NCBI GenBank assembly: GCA_947630785.1
Contig: CANRIW010000013.1
Span: 1 to 47,299, forward strand
Reading direction: 5' to 3'
Origin: an uncultured Oscillospiraceae bacterium
Lineage (GTDB): Bacteria > Bacillota > Clostridia > Oscillospirales > Oscillospiraceae
DNA length: 47,299 bases
Shown: positions 22,780 to 31,613 of the stretch, piece by piece
Layout: each line of letters opens with the position of its first letter
Position numbering within the stretch: position 1 is the stretch's first letter
The notes under the pieces: model-generated
The model's database searches: none
The model's input: only the letters and a program-made list of their open reading frames with translations
Told to the model about the DNA's origin: nothing
Program-made: the position numbers and the translations under genes

Positions 22780-24294
22780 ATGAAAAAAGTCATCCGCCGC
22801 GTGCTCATTCTCATCCCGGCCGTCCTGCTCCAGCTGCTGTGGCTCTTCCTGCTGGTCCATTGGCTGGCCCCCTGGGCCGGGCTCATCAACCTGGCCCTGT
22901 CCATTTTCGCCCTGCTGGCGGTGCTGTTCATCATCACCAAGCGGGACGAGGGCACCTATAAGATCCTGTGGCTGCTGGTGATCCTGACCTTTCCCATCGC
23001 CGGCGCCCTGCTGTACCTGATTGTGGGCAACCGGCGCTCCACCAGGCCCCTGCAGAAGCGGCTCTCCGCCGCCCGTCCCTATCCCGGCGGCACGGACGAC
23101 ACCGACGCCCTCTGTGACGCTCTGGGGCGGGAGGCTCCCCGCATGGCAGAGACCTTCCGCTACGTCCACACCCTCACCGGCTGTCCCCTGTACGTGAACC
23201 GGGAGGCCACCTATTACCCCCTGGGCGACCTGCTCTTCCCCGTCATGCTGGAGGAGATGAAAAAGGCCGAGAAGTACATCTTCTCGGAGTACTTCATCGT
23301 GGAGCGGGGCGTCATGTGGGACTCCATGGTGGATATCATGGCGGAGAAGGCCGCTCAGGGCGTGGATGTGCGTGTCATGTACGACGATCTGGGCAGTATC
23401 TCTACCTACTCCGACCAGAATGTGCGGGAGCTGCGCGCCAAAGGCATCCAGTGCATCCCCTTCAATCCCCTCCGCTCCATCCGGGGCACCATCAACTACC
23501 GGGACCACCGCAAAATGCTTGTCATCGACGGCAGGGTGGCCTTCAGCGGCGGCGTCAACCTGGCGGATGAGTATATCAACCGGGTGGTGAAGTTCGGCCA
23601 CTGGAAGGACGTGGGCTTCCGCCTCACCGGCGAGGCGGTGGAGGGCTACGCCAGGATGTTCACCGAGTTCTGGAACGCCTTCTCCGGCGACTCCATCCCC
23701 GTGGACCTGCTCTCCGCCCCGGCAGCGGTTGAGACGGCCCCCGCCGACGGCTATATCCTCAGCTATTACGACTCGCCCCTGCGCCCCAGCGCCGCCAGCA
23801 ACGAGCTGTATATCGAGCTGCTGTCCCAGGCGAAGCGCTACGCCTGGTTCTTCACCCCCTACCTCATGCCGGGGGACGCCCTGTTGGACGCCTTCTGCCG
23901 GGCCGCCCGCCGGGGGGTGGACGTGCGCATCATCATGCCCGGCGTGCCCGACAAGGCCCTGGTGTTCCGTATGTCCCACAGCTTTTACCCCGTGCTGCTG
24001 GAGGCCGGCGTGAAGATCTACGAGTACACCCCCGGCTTCGTCCACGCCAAGGGCTGCGTGGTGGACGATGTGGTGGGCACCGTGGGCACCGTGAACTTGG
24101 ACTACCGCAGCCTGTTCCTCCACTTTGAGAACAACTCCCTGTTCTACGGCGCCTCCCTGCTGAAGGACGTGAAGGGCGACTTCCTGGCCACTCAGGAGCA
24201 GTGCCGGCAGATGGAGCTGGGCAAGAACGTGAAGAGCGGCTTTTGGAGCTGGACCCTGGACGGAGTGCTGCGCATCCTGGCTCCGCTTTGCTAA
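22780..24294 (+). CDS. cls: Cardiolipin synthase (phospholipase D family)
   Basis: 504 aa, normal for bacterial Cls. It joins two phosphatidylglycerol molecules into cardiolipin at the inner membrane. Two N-terminal membrane helices (about 5-60) are followed by a short PLDc_N region and two HKD motifs: H243-x-K245...D250 in YRDHRKMLVID and H422-x-K424...D429 in FVHAKGCVVDD, both complete. A GGAGGG ribosome site precedes the ATG. It is followed by a 39-aa membrane peptide gene. Confidence 0.95.
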   Translation: MKKVIRRVLILIPAVLLQLLWLFLLVHWLAPWAGLINLALSIFALLAVLFIITKRDEGTYKILWLLVILTFPIAGALLYLIVGNRRSTRPLQKRLSAARPYPGGTDDTDALCDALGREAPRMAETFRYVHTLTGCPLYVNREATYYPLGDLLFPVMLEEMKKAEKYIFSEYFIVERGVMWDSMVDIMAEKAAQGVDVRVMYDDLGSISTYSDQNVRELRAKGIQCIPFNPLRSIRGTINYRDHRKMLVIDGRVAFSGGVNLADEYINRVVKFGHWKDVGFRLTGEAVEGYARMFTEFWNAFSGDSIPVDLLSAPAAVETAPADGYILSYYDSPLRPSAASNELYIELLSQAKRYAWFFTPYLMPGDALLDAFCRAARRGVDVRIIMPGVPDKALVFRMSHSFYPVLLEAGVKIYEYTPGFVHAKGCVVDDVVGTVGTVNLDYRSLFLHFENNSLFYGASLLKDVKGDFLATQEQCRQMELGKNVKSGFWSWTLDGVLRILAPLC

Positions 24295-24307
24295 GGAGGT
24301 ATCTGTC

Positions 24308-24427
24308 ATGTCAAAAACACCTGAGCCAAAAAATAACTACCTGCGCCAGATCCTCATCATCGTTTTGGTCGTGGTCGTGATCGTGGCGGCCGTCTGTGTG
24401 ATCCGGGCTATCGGGGCGGGGAACTGA
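24308..24427 (+). CDS. Small single-span membrane protein (39 aa)
   Basis: Starts MSKTPEPKNNYLRQ, then a strongly hydrophobic helix (ILIIVLVVVVIVAAVCVI), then RAIGAGN. A consensus AAGGAGGT lies six bases before the ATG, and the gene follows cls by 13 bases and ends just before a strong terminator, so it belongs to the cls transcript. I do not recognise a family. Many small proteins of this size regulate a membrane enzyme; a link to Cls is only an inference. Confidence 0.7.
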   Translation: MSKTPEPKNNYLRQILIIVLVVVVIVAAVCVIRAIGAGN

Positions 24428-24438
24428 CTCCAAACACG

Positions 24439-24470
24439 AAAGAGGACGCCGTTGGCGTCCTCTTTTGTCA
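24439..24470. terminator. Bidirectional terminator after cls
   Basis: AAAGAGGACGCC (24439-24450) pairs with GGCGTCCTCTTT (24454-24465), 12 bp with a 3-nt loop and a TTTT run on the plus side and A-rich DNA on the other. It separates two convergent units. Confidence 0.85.
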
Positions 24471-24490
24471 TATGCGCGCTGTCCCTCCGC

Positions 24491-25339
24491 TCACTCCCTG
24501 GCGAAAAAGGCCACCGCCACGGCCCCCGGCCCCGCGTGGGTGCCGATGGTGCTGCCGACGGCGGCGATGGGCAGTTCCGCCAGACGGCCCTCCCAGAGAG
24601 CGCGGCTGCTGTCGATATAGCTCCGCAGCAGGCTGTCGTCCCGGCCGGTGTAGGCCAGCATTACGGGCATCGAAAAATCGGCTCCCCGCCGGTCCACGAA
24701 TTCGGTGAGCAGATTATCGCTCTGTCTGGTCCCTCTCGCCTTGCCCAGCACCTTGATCTCTCCGTTCTCCACGGAGATCACCGGCTTGATATTCAAAATG
24801 GTACCCGCGATGGCCGCCGTTTTCGACAGCCGTCCGCCCTTCATCAGGTATTCCAGGGTGTCCACCCGGGCCAGGAGACAGATACGGCCCTTCACCCGCT
24901 CCAACTCCGCCGCGATCTCCCCGGCGGGCAGGCCCTGATCCCGCAGGCGGACGGCGTACCGCAGCAGGATGTTCTGCCCGGCGGTGACGTTCCCGCTGTC
25001 CACCACATACACCCTGCCCTCATAGCCCTCCGCCGCGATGGCGGCGCTCTGGGCGGTGCCGGACAGCTTCGCCGAGATGGTGACGACCACCGCCTCGTCT
25101 CCCGCCTCCACCGCGGGCCCCAGGGCGGCGGTAAACTCCGCCGGGGTGATCTGGCTGGTGGTGGGCAGGGCCTTGCAGCCCGCCAGCCGCTCATAGAACT
25201 CAGATGCGGACAGGGTCACCCCATCCAGGTATTCCACGCCGTCGATGATGGTCTTCAGCGGCAGGACAGTGACCCCGATTTCCCTTGCCTCAGCCTGTGT
25301 CATATCACAGGCCGAATCACTGAACAGTCTTACGCTCAC
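24491..25339 (-). CDS. DegV-family fatty-acid-binding protein
   Basis: 282 aa, the normal DegV length. DegV (FakB) proteins bind a fatty acid for phosphorylation by FakA. Typical blocks are present: FSDSACDM at the start, the TTSQITPAEF loop, ISAKLSGTAQSA, VDSGNVTAGQ, LEYLMKGGRLSK, and GAGPGAVAV-like THAGPGAVAV at the end. The start is probably GTG at 25339, after AGGAGGT, overlapping marR by 23 bases. No fakA gene is next to it. Cotranscribed with the MarR gene, which may sense fatty acids or a related signal. Confidence 0.9.
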   Translation of the reverse strand: MSVRLFSDSACDMTQAEAREIGVTVLPLKTIIDGVEYLDGVTLSASEFYERLAGCKALPTTSQITPAEFTAALGPAVEAGDEAVVVTISAKLSGTAQSAAIAAEGYEGRVYVVDSGNVTAGQNILLRYAVRLRDQGLPAGEIAAELERVKGRICLLARVDTLEYLMKGGRLSKTAAIAGTILNIKPVISVENGEIKVLGKARGTRQSDNLLTEFVDRRGADFSMPVMLAYTGRDDSLLRSYIDSSRALWEGRLAELPIAAVGSTIGTHAGPGAVAVAFFARE

Positions 25340-25808
25340 GGTCGATGACCTCCTGGATCCTGTTGGTCTCGGTAAGCCCGGCAAAGCGCTCCGCCAGGGT
25401 GGACAGCGTCCGGTAAAAGCTCTCCAGCTCCGCCTTGGGGATGTCCCGGCTGACGGTGTCCTGGATGTCGTTGGCCACGGCGGCGATGACGTCCGCCAGC
25501 CGCTCCCCCTTTTCCGTCAGGGTCAGCTTCCAGCCGTACCGGCGGCGGCCTCCGCCCTCCGCGGTCCTGACGATCCCCCGCTCCAGCAGGGCGTCCAGCT
25601 CCCGGGAGACCAGGCTGGGGTCGGACCTGCCGGCGGCGGACAGCTCCGCGGCGGACAGCCCTCCGGGCCGGCTCCGCAGCAGATAGAGCCAGAAAACGTG
25701 GACCGACTTCAGGCCCAGCTGGGCGGTGTACCGGGCCTTCAGCTTCTGGATGTCGCCGTGGATACCGGCGATCAGCCCGGAAAACTCTTCAAACCGCTCC
25801 TGTTTCAT
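25317..25808 (-). CDS. MarR-family transcriptional regulator
   Basis: 163 aa. Winged-helix repressor family, usually a dimer binding an inverted repeat and released by small ligands. The wHTH is at about 50-115: GGLSAAELSAAGRSDPSLVSRELDALLERGIV, followed by a wing with GRRRYGWKLTLTEKG; flanking helices form the dimer interface. It overlaps the DegV gene. The promoter (25835-25863) contains a perfect palindrome across the -35, the expected site for self-repression. Confidence 0.9.
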   Translation of the reverse strand: MKQERFEEFSGLIAGIHGDIQKLKARYTAQLGLKSVHVFWLYLLRSRPGGLSAAELSAAGRSDPSLVSRELDALLERGIVRTAEGGGRRRYGWKLTLTEKGERLADVIAAVANDIQDTVSRDIPKAELESFYRTLSTLAERFAGLTETNRIQEVIDRERKTVQ

Positions 25809-25834
25809 ACAGACCGCCCCCTTTTATTTCGGCC

Positions 25835-25866
25835 ATTATATACCCTTAATATTGACCTGTCAATAT
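25835..25866 (-). promoter_or_regulatory. Consensus promoter with MarR-type operator
   Basis: On the minus strand TTGACA (25858-25863), 17 bases, TATAAT (25835-25840), a full consensus. A perfect 8-2-8 palindrome ATATTGAC-CT-GTCAATAT (25849-25866) covers the -35. Confidence 0.85.
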
Positions 25867-25910
25867 CTTTCGAGGGAGTATTTCCCCGCCGTCGGCCGCG
25901 AACCTGATTG

Positions 25911-25939
25911 TTGACAACCGGCGGGCGGCGTGTTATAGT
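25911..25939 (+). promoter_or_regulatory. Promoter of the flavodoxin/zinc-ribbon gene
   Basis: TTGACA (25911-25916), 17 bases, TATAGT (25934-25939). It is divergent from the marR promoter about 50 bp away. Confidence 0.8.
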
Positions 25940-26032
25940 ACAAACAAGTGGAAATGCACATATATACCCGCTTCTTTCGTGCGTTTCTTGCGCAGTATTA
26001 CATGAAATATCAACTTTGAGGAGGACAAAAAG

Positions 26033-27025
26033 ATGAAGATCCTGGGCGTTTCCTTAGGTACCAAGAACGGCAACAACGACACCATGTGCCGGGTGGCTCT
26101 CGAGGCCGCGAAAGAGATGGGAGCCGAGATCGAGTTCATCCATCTGCTGGATTGGAATATCAAGTACTGCTCCGGCTGCGTGGCCTGCTCCCGCGGCCTG
26201 GTCATGGGCAAGGGCATGATCTGCTCCCAGAAGGACGACTTCTCCGCCTTTTATGAGAAGATCGTGGAGGCCGACGGCGTCCTGATGGTCGACCCCATCT
26301 TCGAGTCCGGCGGCTCCGGCCTGTATCACACCATCACCGACCGCATGGGCCCCGGCCACGACACCGGTATGCTGCTCATGCTGGACGGCAAGCTGAAGGA
26401 GCAGGGCAAGCCCGGCTTGAATCCCCGGTACTTCAAGCAGAAGGCCATCTCCTTTGTGGCCATCGGCGGCTCTGACTGGGCTGTCCGCTGCGAGACCGAC
26501 CACGCCATGTTCGCCCTGAGCCAGGGCTGGAAGATCGTCAACAACGACTACTTCTCCTGGTCCAAGGATGTCATCATGCAGGACGACAAGATCGAGCGGA
26601 TGAAGGTCATCGGCCGCAACCTGGTGGAGGCCGCCCAGTACCTCATCGACAACGACGTGCAGATCGCCGGCTCCGAGAACCTGGATCTGTGGAAGGGCGT
26701 GGAGGGCGCCTGCCCCCACTGCCACGGCAATGCCTTCTACATCTTCCCCGGCACCACCCACGCCGTCTGCGAGTACTGCGGCATGGAGGGCCACCTCACC
26801 GTGGAGAACGGCGCCACCAAGTTCGTGTTCGACGAGTCCATTGTCCCCAACGGCCATCTTGAGCACGCCCACGACGTGCTCAGCGGCAAGTTCGCCCACG
26901 GCCAGGACATCTTCGAGAACGAAGGCCGCCTGATGGACCTCTACAAGGATCCCGAGTTCCAGGCCCGCAAGGCCCACTACACCGCCGTCTGCGCGCCCAC
27001 CACTCCCCCCTCCAAGCAGGGCTGA
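26033..27025 (+). CDS. Flavodoxin-fold FMN reductase with zinc ribbon (copy 1)
   Basis: 330 aa. Residues 1-195 are an NADPH-dependent FMN-reductase-like fold: KILGVSLGTKNGNNDTM as phosphate loop, then a cysteine cluster CSGCVACSRG near 58 as in iron-sulfur flavoproteins. Residues about 228-260 hold two CxxC pairs (CPHC, CEYCG), a zinc-ribbon-like module. The same layout recurs in the gene at 41359-42306. It probably moves electrons between a flavin and an unknown partner. It is a single gene with its own promoter and terminator; the ATG follows GAGGAGGAC. Confidence 0.8.
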   Translation: MKILGVSLGTKNGNNDTMCRVALEAAKEMGAEIEFIHLLDWNIKYCSGCVACSRGLVMGKGMICSQKDDFSAFYEKIVEADGVLMVDPIFESGGSGLYHTITDRMGPGHDTGMLLMLDGKLKEQGKPGLNPRYFKQKAISFVAIGGSDWAVRCETDHAMFALSQGWKIVNNDYFSWSKDVIMQDDKIERMKVIGRNLVEAAQYLIDNDVQIAGSENLDLWKGVEGACPHCHGNAFYIFPGTTHAVCEYCGMEGHLTVENGATKFVFDESIVPNGHLEHAHDVLSGKFAHGQDIFENEGRLMDLYKDPEFQARKAHYTAVCAPTTPPSKQG

Positions 27026-27099
27026 TCTCCCCAGGACCCGCTGTGGGCGCTTCGACGGCCGCCGGCGAGTTCCCGCGCGGGAGCAGCGTCCGATAAAAT

Positions 27100-27139
27100 C
27101 GCCCCGGCGGAGGACCCTCCGCCGGGGCGCTCTTCTTCC
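27100..27139 (+). terminator. Terminator after flavodoxin/zinc-ribbon gene
   Basis: CGCCCCGGCGGAG (27100-27112) pairs with 27117-27129, 13 bp with a GACC loop. The stretch after it is pyrimidine-rich (CTCTTCTTCCC), with no pure T-run. Confidence 0.65.
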
Positions 27140-27166
27140 CGCCAGGCGCCCGTTTCGCCGCCCGCC

Positions 27167-27195
27167 TTGACAAATCACAGCGCCAATGGTACTAT
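27167..27195 (+). promoter_or_regulatory. Promoter of the transglutaminase lipoprotein gene
   Basis: TTGACA (27167-27172), 17 bases, TACTAT (27190-27195). Confidence 0.75.
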
Positions 27196-27235
27196 CCCAA
27201 CAGCGCAAAGGGGAAATCTGTGAGGAGGAATCAGC

Positions 27236-28438
27236 ATGAAAATCAAAAGACGGCTCTGCGCGCTCCTTTTGGCAGCGCTGACAGTCATGCTGTCCGCGGC
27301 CGGCTGCTCGGACCCGGAGGGCGCGGCGTCCGGGTCCCCGGGAGCGACGGCCTCCCCGACGGCGGAGGCCCCCGAAACGAGCGTTCCCCCAACCGCCCCC
27401 GAGACAGCCGAGCCCTCCGCCGTTCCTGAGGTGACCGAGCCTCCCGCCACTCCCGAGGTGACCGATCCCCCCGCCGCTCCCACGGCGGCCGAATCCCCGG
27501 CGGTCCCGGAGCCCCCGGCGGCCACCGAGCCTCCTCAGGAGCTCATGGACGAGGCATTCACGGACAAGGTGGATGTGGACTGCGGGGATCTGGGAGATGA
27601 GAGCGCCGCTCTCGCGGGATCCACCCCCGCAGTGCCCACATATCTGAAGACCAGCGCGCCCGGCATCTCGGTCAAAAGCAACAGCAAGGCGGTCATCGAC
27701 TACTCCAACGTGAGGGACGGCTATGTGATGGTACGGTACACCGCCTCCACCACCCAACGGCTGAAGGCCCTGGTGCAGGGCCCCACCACCCAGTACCGGT
27801 ACAATCTGACCCCGGGCCAGTGGGCGACGCTGCCCCTTTCCGACGGTAACGGGACCTATCAGGTGGGCGTTTACGAAAATGTGCGGGACACGTCCTACGC
27901 GGCGGTGGTGACCCAGACGATCAGCGCCGCGATGACGGACGAGTTCGCGCCTTTTCTCCGCTCCAATCAGTATGTCGACTTTGAGTCCGCGCCGAATACC
28001 ATCGCGAGGGCGGCGGAGCTCTGCGCCGGAATCGCCGATCCGCTGGAAAAGGTAAAAGCGGTGTACGCCTTCGTGGTGGGAAATCTTACCTATGACCGTC
28101 AGCTGGCGGCCACCGTGAAGAGCGGCTATCTGCCTGTGCTGGACACGGTTCTGGCAAAGAGGTCGGGCATCTGTTTCGACTATGCCGCCCTGATGACCGG
28201 TATGCTCCGCAGCCAGGGAGTCCCCTGCAAGCTGGTGGTGGGCTACGCCGGCACGGCATATCACGCGTGGATCAGCGTCTGGTCGGCGGAAAACGGCTGG
28301 ATCAACGGCGCCATCTATTTTGACGGCACCTCATGGCAGCGGATGGACCCCACGTTCGCCTCCTCCGGCAATCAGAGCGATTCCATTATGCAGTATATCG
28401 GCAACAGCGCGAATTACAGCGCGAAATATTTCTACTGA
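27236..28438 (+). CDS. Transglutaminase-domain lipoprotein
   Basis: 400 aa. Signal peptide with lipobox LSAAGC (C24), so exported and lipid-anchored. Residues about 28-100 are a Pro/Thr/Glu/Ala-rich spacer with VPEVTEPP-type repeats that would carry the domain off the membrane. The middle (about 140-230) is probably a beta domain. The C-terminal transglutaminase-like domain has C313 (RSGICFDYAALM), H343 (AYHAWISV) and D371 (RMDPTFAS). A role at the cell wall, as cross-linker or protease, is likely but unproven. GAGGAGGAA precedes the ATG; a very strong terminator follows. Confidence 0.88.
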   Translation: MKIKRRLCALLLAALTVMLSAAGCSDPEGAASGSPGATASPTAEAPETSVPPTAPETAEPSAVPEVTEPPATPEVTDPPAAPTAAESPAVPEPPAATEPPQELMDEAFTDKVDVDCGDLGDESAALAGSTPAVPTYLKTSAPGISVKSNSKAVIDYSNVRDGYVMVRYTASTTQRLKALVQGPTTQYRYNLTPGQWATLPLSDGNGTYQVGVYENVRDTSYAAVVTQTISAAMTDEFAPFLRSNQYVDFESAPNTIARAAELCAGIADPLEKVKAVYAFVVGNLTYDRQLAATVKSGYLPVLDTVLAKRSGICFDYAALMTGMLRSQGVPCKLVVGYAGTAYHAWISVWSAENGWINGAIYFDGTSWQRMDPTFASSGNQSDSIMQYIGNSANYSAKYFY

Positions 28439-28483
28439 AAAACACGGGAGGACAGCCCGCCGCGGCTGTCCTCCCGTGTTTTT
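28438..28483. terminator. 20-bp bidirectional terminator
   Basis: A perfect 20-bp stem (28438-28457 with 28464-28483) has five A at one end and five T at the other, so it can stop transcription from both sides, between the lipoprotein gene and the DUF3343 gene. Confidence 0.92.
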
Positions 28484-28501
28484 CCCGCTCTGCCCGGTGA
28501 G

Positions 28502-28741
28502 TCAACAGAGCGTCAGCTCCACCGCCCGCTGAAACCGCAGGCCCAGCCGCTCCAGCCCGGGCCGCCAAATGGCAAAGTCCTCCGGCGTCATGCGCCAGGC
28601 CAGTCCGCATCCGGCGGTGATCTCCCTGGGGGCCGGGATGAGCCGTCCGGGAATCCCCCGCTCCCCGCACCGCCTCTCCATGGCCATGGCCTCGGTAGTG
28701 GTGTGGAAGGTGAGAACGATATATGGCTTTTTCTCCCGCAT
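28502..28741 (-). CDS. DUF3343 small protein, putative selenium/sulfur carrier
   Basis: 79 aa from ATG 28741. The start MREKKPYIVLTFHTTTEAMAME and the block RLIPAPREITAGCGLAWRM match DUF3343, whose members carry a conserved cysteine (here in AGCGLAW) and are often encoded next to selD, yedF and a cysteine desulfurase. A carrier role for activated selenium or sulfur has been proposed from context only. It lies two bases after the desulfurase gene and is the last gene of the selD operon. Confidence 0.85.
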   Translation of the reverse strand: MREKKPYIVLTFHTTTEAMAMERRCGERGIPGRLIPAPREITAGCGLAWRMTPEDFAIWRPGLERLGLRFQRAVELTLC

Positions 28742-28743
28742 GG

Positions 28744-29883
28744 CTAATCCTCCCCGGCGATGTCCGCCACGGCCCGGACCGCCCGGTCGATCTCCTCCCT
28801 GGTGTTGAAGCAGGAGAAGCTGAACCGCACCGCGCCCCGCTCTTCCGTGCCCAGGGCTTTGTGCATCAGAGGGGCGCAGTGGGCCCCCGCCCGGACGCAG
28901 ATCTCCGCCTCGTCCCACAGGGACTGGCTGACCTTCCCGGCGTCCAGGTCCCCGATGTTCAGGGTGACGATAGGGGCCCGGACCGGGGCGTCTGTGTCGC
29001 CGTAGAGGGTCACGCCGGGGATGGACCGCACTCCGGCGATGAATCGCCGCGCCAAAGCGTCCTCCGCCCGGTGGATATCCTCCACGCCCCGCTCCAGGAC
29101 GTAGTCCAGGGCTGCCCCCAATCCGGCCAGGCCGTGGGCGTTGAGGGTGCCAGCCTCCAGGGCCTCGGGAAGTTCAGCGGGATGGGCCCGGTCGAAGCTG
29201 CGGAACCCGCTGCCTCCCGTCAACAGGGGCGGGATATCCAGGCCCTCCCGGACGCACAGACCTCCGGTGCCCTGGGGGCCCATGAGGCCCTTGTGCCCGG
29301 TGAAACACAGGACGTCCACGCCCAGCGCTTCCATGTCGATGGGCAGCTCCCCGGCGGTCTGAGCCGCGTCCACGATGAGCAGCAGCCCGTGAGCTTGTGT
29401 GAAATCCGAAACTTTCTGCAAATCAACGGCGTTCCCCGTCACGTTGGAGGCATGGCCCGCCACCACCGCCCGGGTGTTGGGGCGCAGGCTGTCCTCCAGA
29501 GCGTCCAGGTCCATCCGGCCCAGACTGTCCGCCGGGAGGATGGTCAGCTCCGTCCCCTGGTCCTCCTTTCGGTAGAGGGGCCGGAGAACGGAGTTGTGCT
29601 CGCAGGCGGTGGTGATAACGTGGTCCCCGGGGCGGATAAGCCCCCCGATGGCAGTGTTCAGCGCCTGTGTGGCGTTGGCTGTAAAAGCCACCCGGGCGGG
29701 GTCGGAGACGCCCAGAAGGGCGGCGATCTTCTCCCGGACACCGTAGATGAGCCGGGAGGCGGCCAGTGCCGGCCCGTGGGCGCCCCGGCCGGCATTGCCC
29801 AGGGTGCGCAGGGCCCGGGCCATGGCCTCCTCCACCGCGGGGGGGCGGTGGAGGGCGGTGGCGGCGCTGTCCAGGTAGATCAC
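28744..29883 (-). CDS. Cysteine desulfurase-family aminotransferase (class V)
   Basis: 379 aa, PLP-dependent. The GTG start at 29883 overlaps the yedF stop by four bases. The PLP lysine is in CFTGHKGLMGPQGTGG, the cofactor aspartate and histidine in IVDAAQTAG and TACEHNSVL, and the mobile-loop cysteine in RAGAHCAPLMHKALGT. It belongs to the short SufS/CsdB-like branch seen beside selD and yedF. It probably releases sulfur or selenium from cysteine or selenocysteine to feed selenophosphate synthesis or the YedF/DUF3343 carriers. Confidence 0.9.
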   Translation of the reverse strand: MIYLDSAATALHRPPAVEEAMARALRTLGNAGRGAHGPALAASRLIYGVREKIAALLGVSDPARVAFTANATQALNTAIGGLIRPGDHVITTACEHNSVLRPLYRKEDQGTELTILPADSLGRMDLDALEDSLRPNTRAVVAGHASNVTGNAVDLQKVSDFTQAHGLLLIVDAAQTAGELPIDMEALGVDVLCFTGHKGLMGPQGTGGLCVREGLDIPPLLTGGSGFRSFDRAHPAELPEALEAGTLNAHGLAGLGAALDYVLERGVEDIHRAEDALARRFIAGVRSIPGVTLYGDTDAPVRAPIVTLNIGDLDAGKVSQSLWDEAEICVRAGAHCAPLMHKALGTEERGAVRFSFSCFNTREEIDRAVRAVADIAGED

Positions 29884-30500
29884 GGCCTGACCACCAGCCC
29901 GGCCCCGGTCAGCTTCTCCACGATGTCGTACATATTGGTGACGCCGCCCACCCGGAGCTTCTCGGTGAGGCCGTAGAAGTTGAGACAGGTGCCGCAGGTC
30001 AGGATCTCCGTCCCCCGGGCCTCCAGGTCCTTTAGATCCTCCAGAGAGACGGAGCCCTCGCAGGTGAGCTTCGCCCCGCCGTTGTAGAACAGGACCGCGG
30101 CCGGGGGCTCCTCCTGCCGGGCCAGGGCGTAGAGGAATGCCTTCATCAGGGCGGCCCCCAGCTCGTCATTGCCAGTCCCCATGGCAGAGGACGACACCGC
30201 CACCACCGTATTCCCCCGCTTCGGCACGGGAGCGCAGACGATCTCCTCCGGCTCGTCCTCCTCGGGGATGCCGCCGGCGATGGACAGGGTGACCCGGTAC
30301 TGATCCTTCCCCAACTGCTGGGAGGACACGCCGTAACCCTTTTGAACGGCCATCTTGGTCAGGTTCTGGACGGCGATCTCGTTGTCCACCAGGGTCTCCA
30401 CGGTGCCGGGAGCACCGTTCAGCTCCCGGATGGCCGCTCTGGTCTTGACCACCGGGATGGGACAGGGGTCTCCCATGGCGTTGACAGTCTTTTTCATCAT
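29880..30500 (-). CDS. yedF: YedF selenium-metabolism protein
   Basis: 206 aa. The N-terminal TusA-like domain has the CPIP motif (GDPCPIPVVKT, C13), the persulfide or perselenide site. The C-terminal part, from about residue 95, has a DsrE-like pattern (VAVSSSAMGTGNDELGAALMKAFLYAL) and a CGTCLNFYG motif. The fused form is the selenium-type YedF found with selD. I prefer the ATG at 30500 with AGAGGG before it; the next codon is also ATG. It sits between selD and the desulfurase gene in one operon. Confidence 0.92.
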   Translation of the reverse strand: MMKKTVNAMGDPCPIPVVKTRAAIRELNGAPGTVETLVDNEIAVQNLTKMAVQKGYGVSSQQLGKDQYRVTLSIAGGIPEEDEPEEIVCAPVPKRGNTVVAVSSSAMGTGNDELGAALMKAFLYALARQEEPPAAVLFYNGGAKLTCEGSVSLEDLKDLEARGTEILTCGTCLNFYGLTEKLRVGGVTNMYDIVEKLTGAGLVVRP

Positions 30501-30514
30501 GATCACCCTCTGTG

Positions 30515-31540
30515 TCAGTTTATCGTGATCTCCGGCTCCGTTTTTTCCAAAAGCTCCCCGATGACAGCCGCCGGCATACCTGCCGTCCGCAGTTCCGCCT
30601 CCAGGTCCCGCGCCTGGTCCGGGGAGACGGCCAGCAGCAACCCGCCGGAGGTCTGGGAGTCGAACAGGATCTCCTCCATGGCGAAGGGGACACTGTCAAA
30701 ACGGACGGCGTCCCCGGCAAAGTTCCGGTTCCGCTGACCCGCCGCCGTCAAAAGAAACTCGTCGGCATGGCGTTTGGCCTCACCGATGACAGGCACCTGC
30801 TTCCACCGGACGGTAGCGGACAGCTTCCCGTCCAGCATCTCCCGCAGGTGGCCGATCAGGCCGAATCCGGTGACGTCGGTGCAGGCATGGACCTCATACC
30901 TCGCCGCGATCTCAGCGGCCCGTTTGTTCAGCGTTGTCATGGAGGCAATCGCCTCAGCCATCCCCTCCGGCGACGCCTCCCCTACCCGGTTGGCGGTGCA
31001 GAGGATGCCCACCCCCAGCTTTTTGGTGAGGATGAGCTTATCCCCCGGCCGGCCCCGGTTATTGGCCAGCGCCCGATCCGGGCGGACCGTCCCCATGACG
31101 GACAGGCCGTACAGCACCCCGTCCCCGGCGATGGAGTGGCCTCCGGCCAGGGTGCCGCCGGCCTCGATGACCTTCTCCGCGCCGCCCTGGAGAATCTTCC
31201 CCAGAACGTTCAGATCCCACTTCTCCGGGAAGCAGACGATGTTCAGCGCCGTTTTGACCTCCCCGCCCATGGCGTAGATGTCGCTGAGGGCGTTGCATGC
31301 CGCGATCTGGCCAAAGGTGTAGGGGTCGTCCACCATAGGGGGGAAAAAATCCAGGGTCTGGACTACGGCGGTGTCGTCGGAAATACGGTAGACCGCCGCG
31401 TCGTCCCGGCTGTCGTAGCCCACCAGCAGGTCCGGGTCCGCCGGGCCCTTGGGCAGCTTTGACAGCACCCGGCTCAGCACCCCCGCCCCCAGCTTGGCGG
31501 TACAGCCGCCGCCCTTACAGAATACGATGTCCTCCGGCAT
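30515..31540 (-). CDS. selD: Selenophosphate synthetase, cysteine form
   Basis: 341 aa. Makes selenophosphate from selenide and ATP for selenocysteine and other selenium cofactors. The active-site pair is C13-x-x-K16 (GGGCTAKLG); the position that is selenocysteine in some homologues is cysteine here. The [41 protein letters not shown] and AGGHSIAG blocks are typical. The ATG at 31540 has GGGGAGG upstream; an in-frame extension further upstream crosses the promoter and is rejected. It heads the operon selD-yedF-desulfurase-DUF3343. Confidence 0.96.
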   Translation of the reverse strand: MPEDIVFCKGGGCTAKLGAGVLSRVLSKLPKGPADPDLLVGYDSRDDAAVYRISDDTAVVQTLDFFPPMVDDPYTFGQIAACNALSDIYAMGGEVKTALNIVCFPEKWDLNVLGKILQGGAEKVIEAGGTLAGGHSIAGDGVLYGLSVMGTVRPDRALANNRGRPGDKLILTKKLGVGILCTANRVGEASPEGMAEAIASMTTLNKRAAEIAARYEVHACTDVTGFGLIGHLREMLDGKLSATVRWKQVPVIGEAKRHADEFLLTAAGQRNRNFAGDAVRFDSVPFAMEEILFDSQTSGGLLLAVSPDQARDLEAELRTAGMPAAVIGELLEKTEPEITIN

Positions 31541-31571
31541 AGTCCGGCCTCCCCTGTTCGTTGTCCCTTTC

Positions 31572-31600
31572 AGTATACAACGCGTCCCCGGCGATTTCAA
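31572..31600 (-). promoter_or_regulatory. selD operon promoter
   Basis: On the minus strand TTGAAA (31595-31600), 17 bases, TATACT (31572-31577). It is a twin of the divergent yqeC promoter. Confidence 0.8.
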
Positions 31601-31613
31601 TCGCGGCTTTTGC

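Noticed and set aside
26054-28264. Long open frame on the minus strand opposite the flavodoxin and transglutaminase genes
   Set aside because: It spans two well-supported plus-strand genes and a terminator and promoter between them, so it is a composition artefact.
30515-31540. Selenocysteine codon in selD
   Set aside because: The active-site codon is an ordinary cysteine codon and no in-frame TGA is read through.
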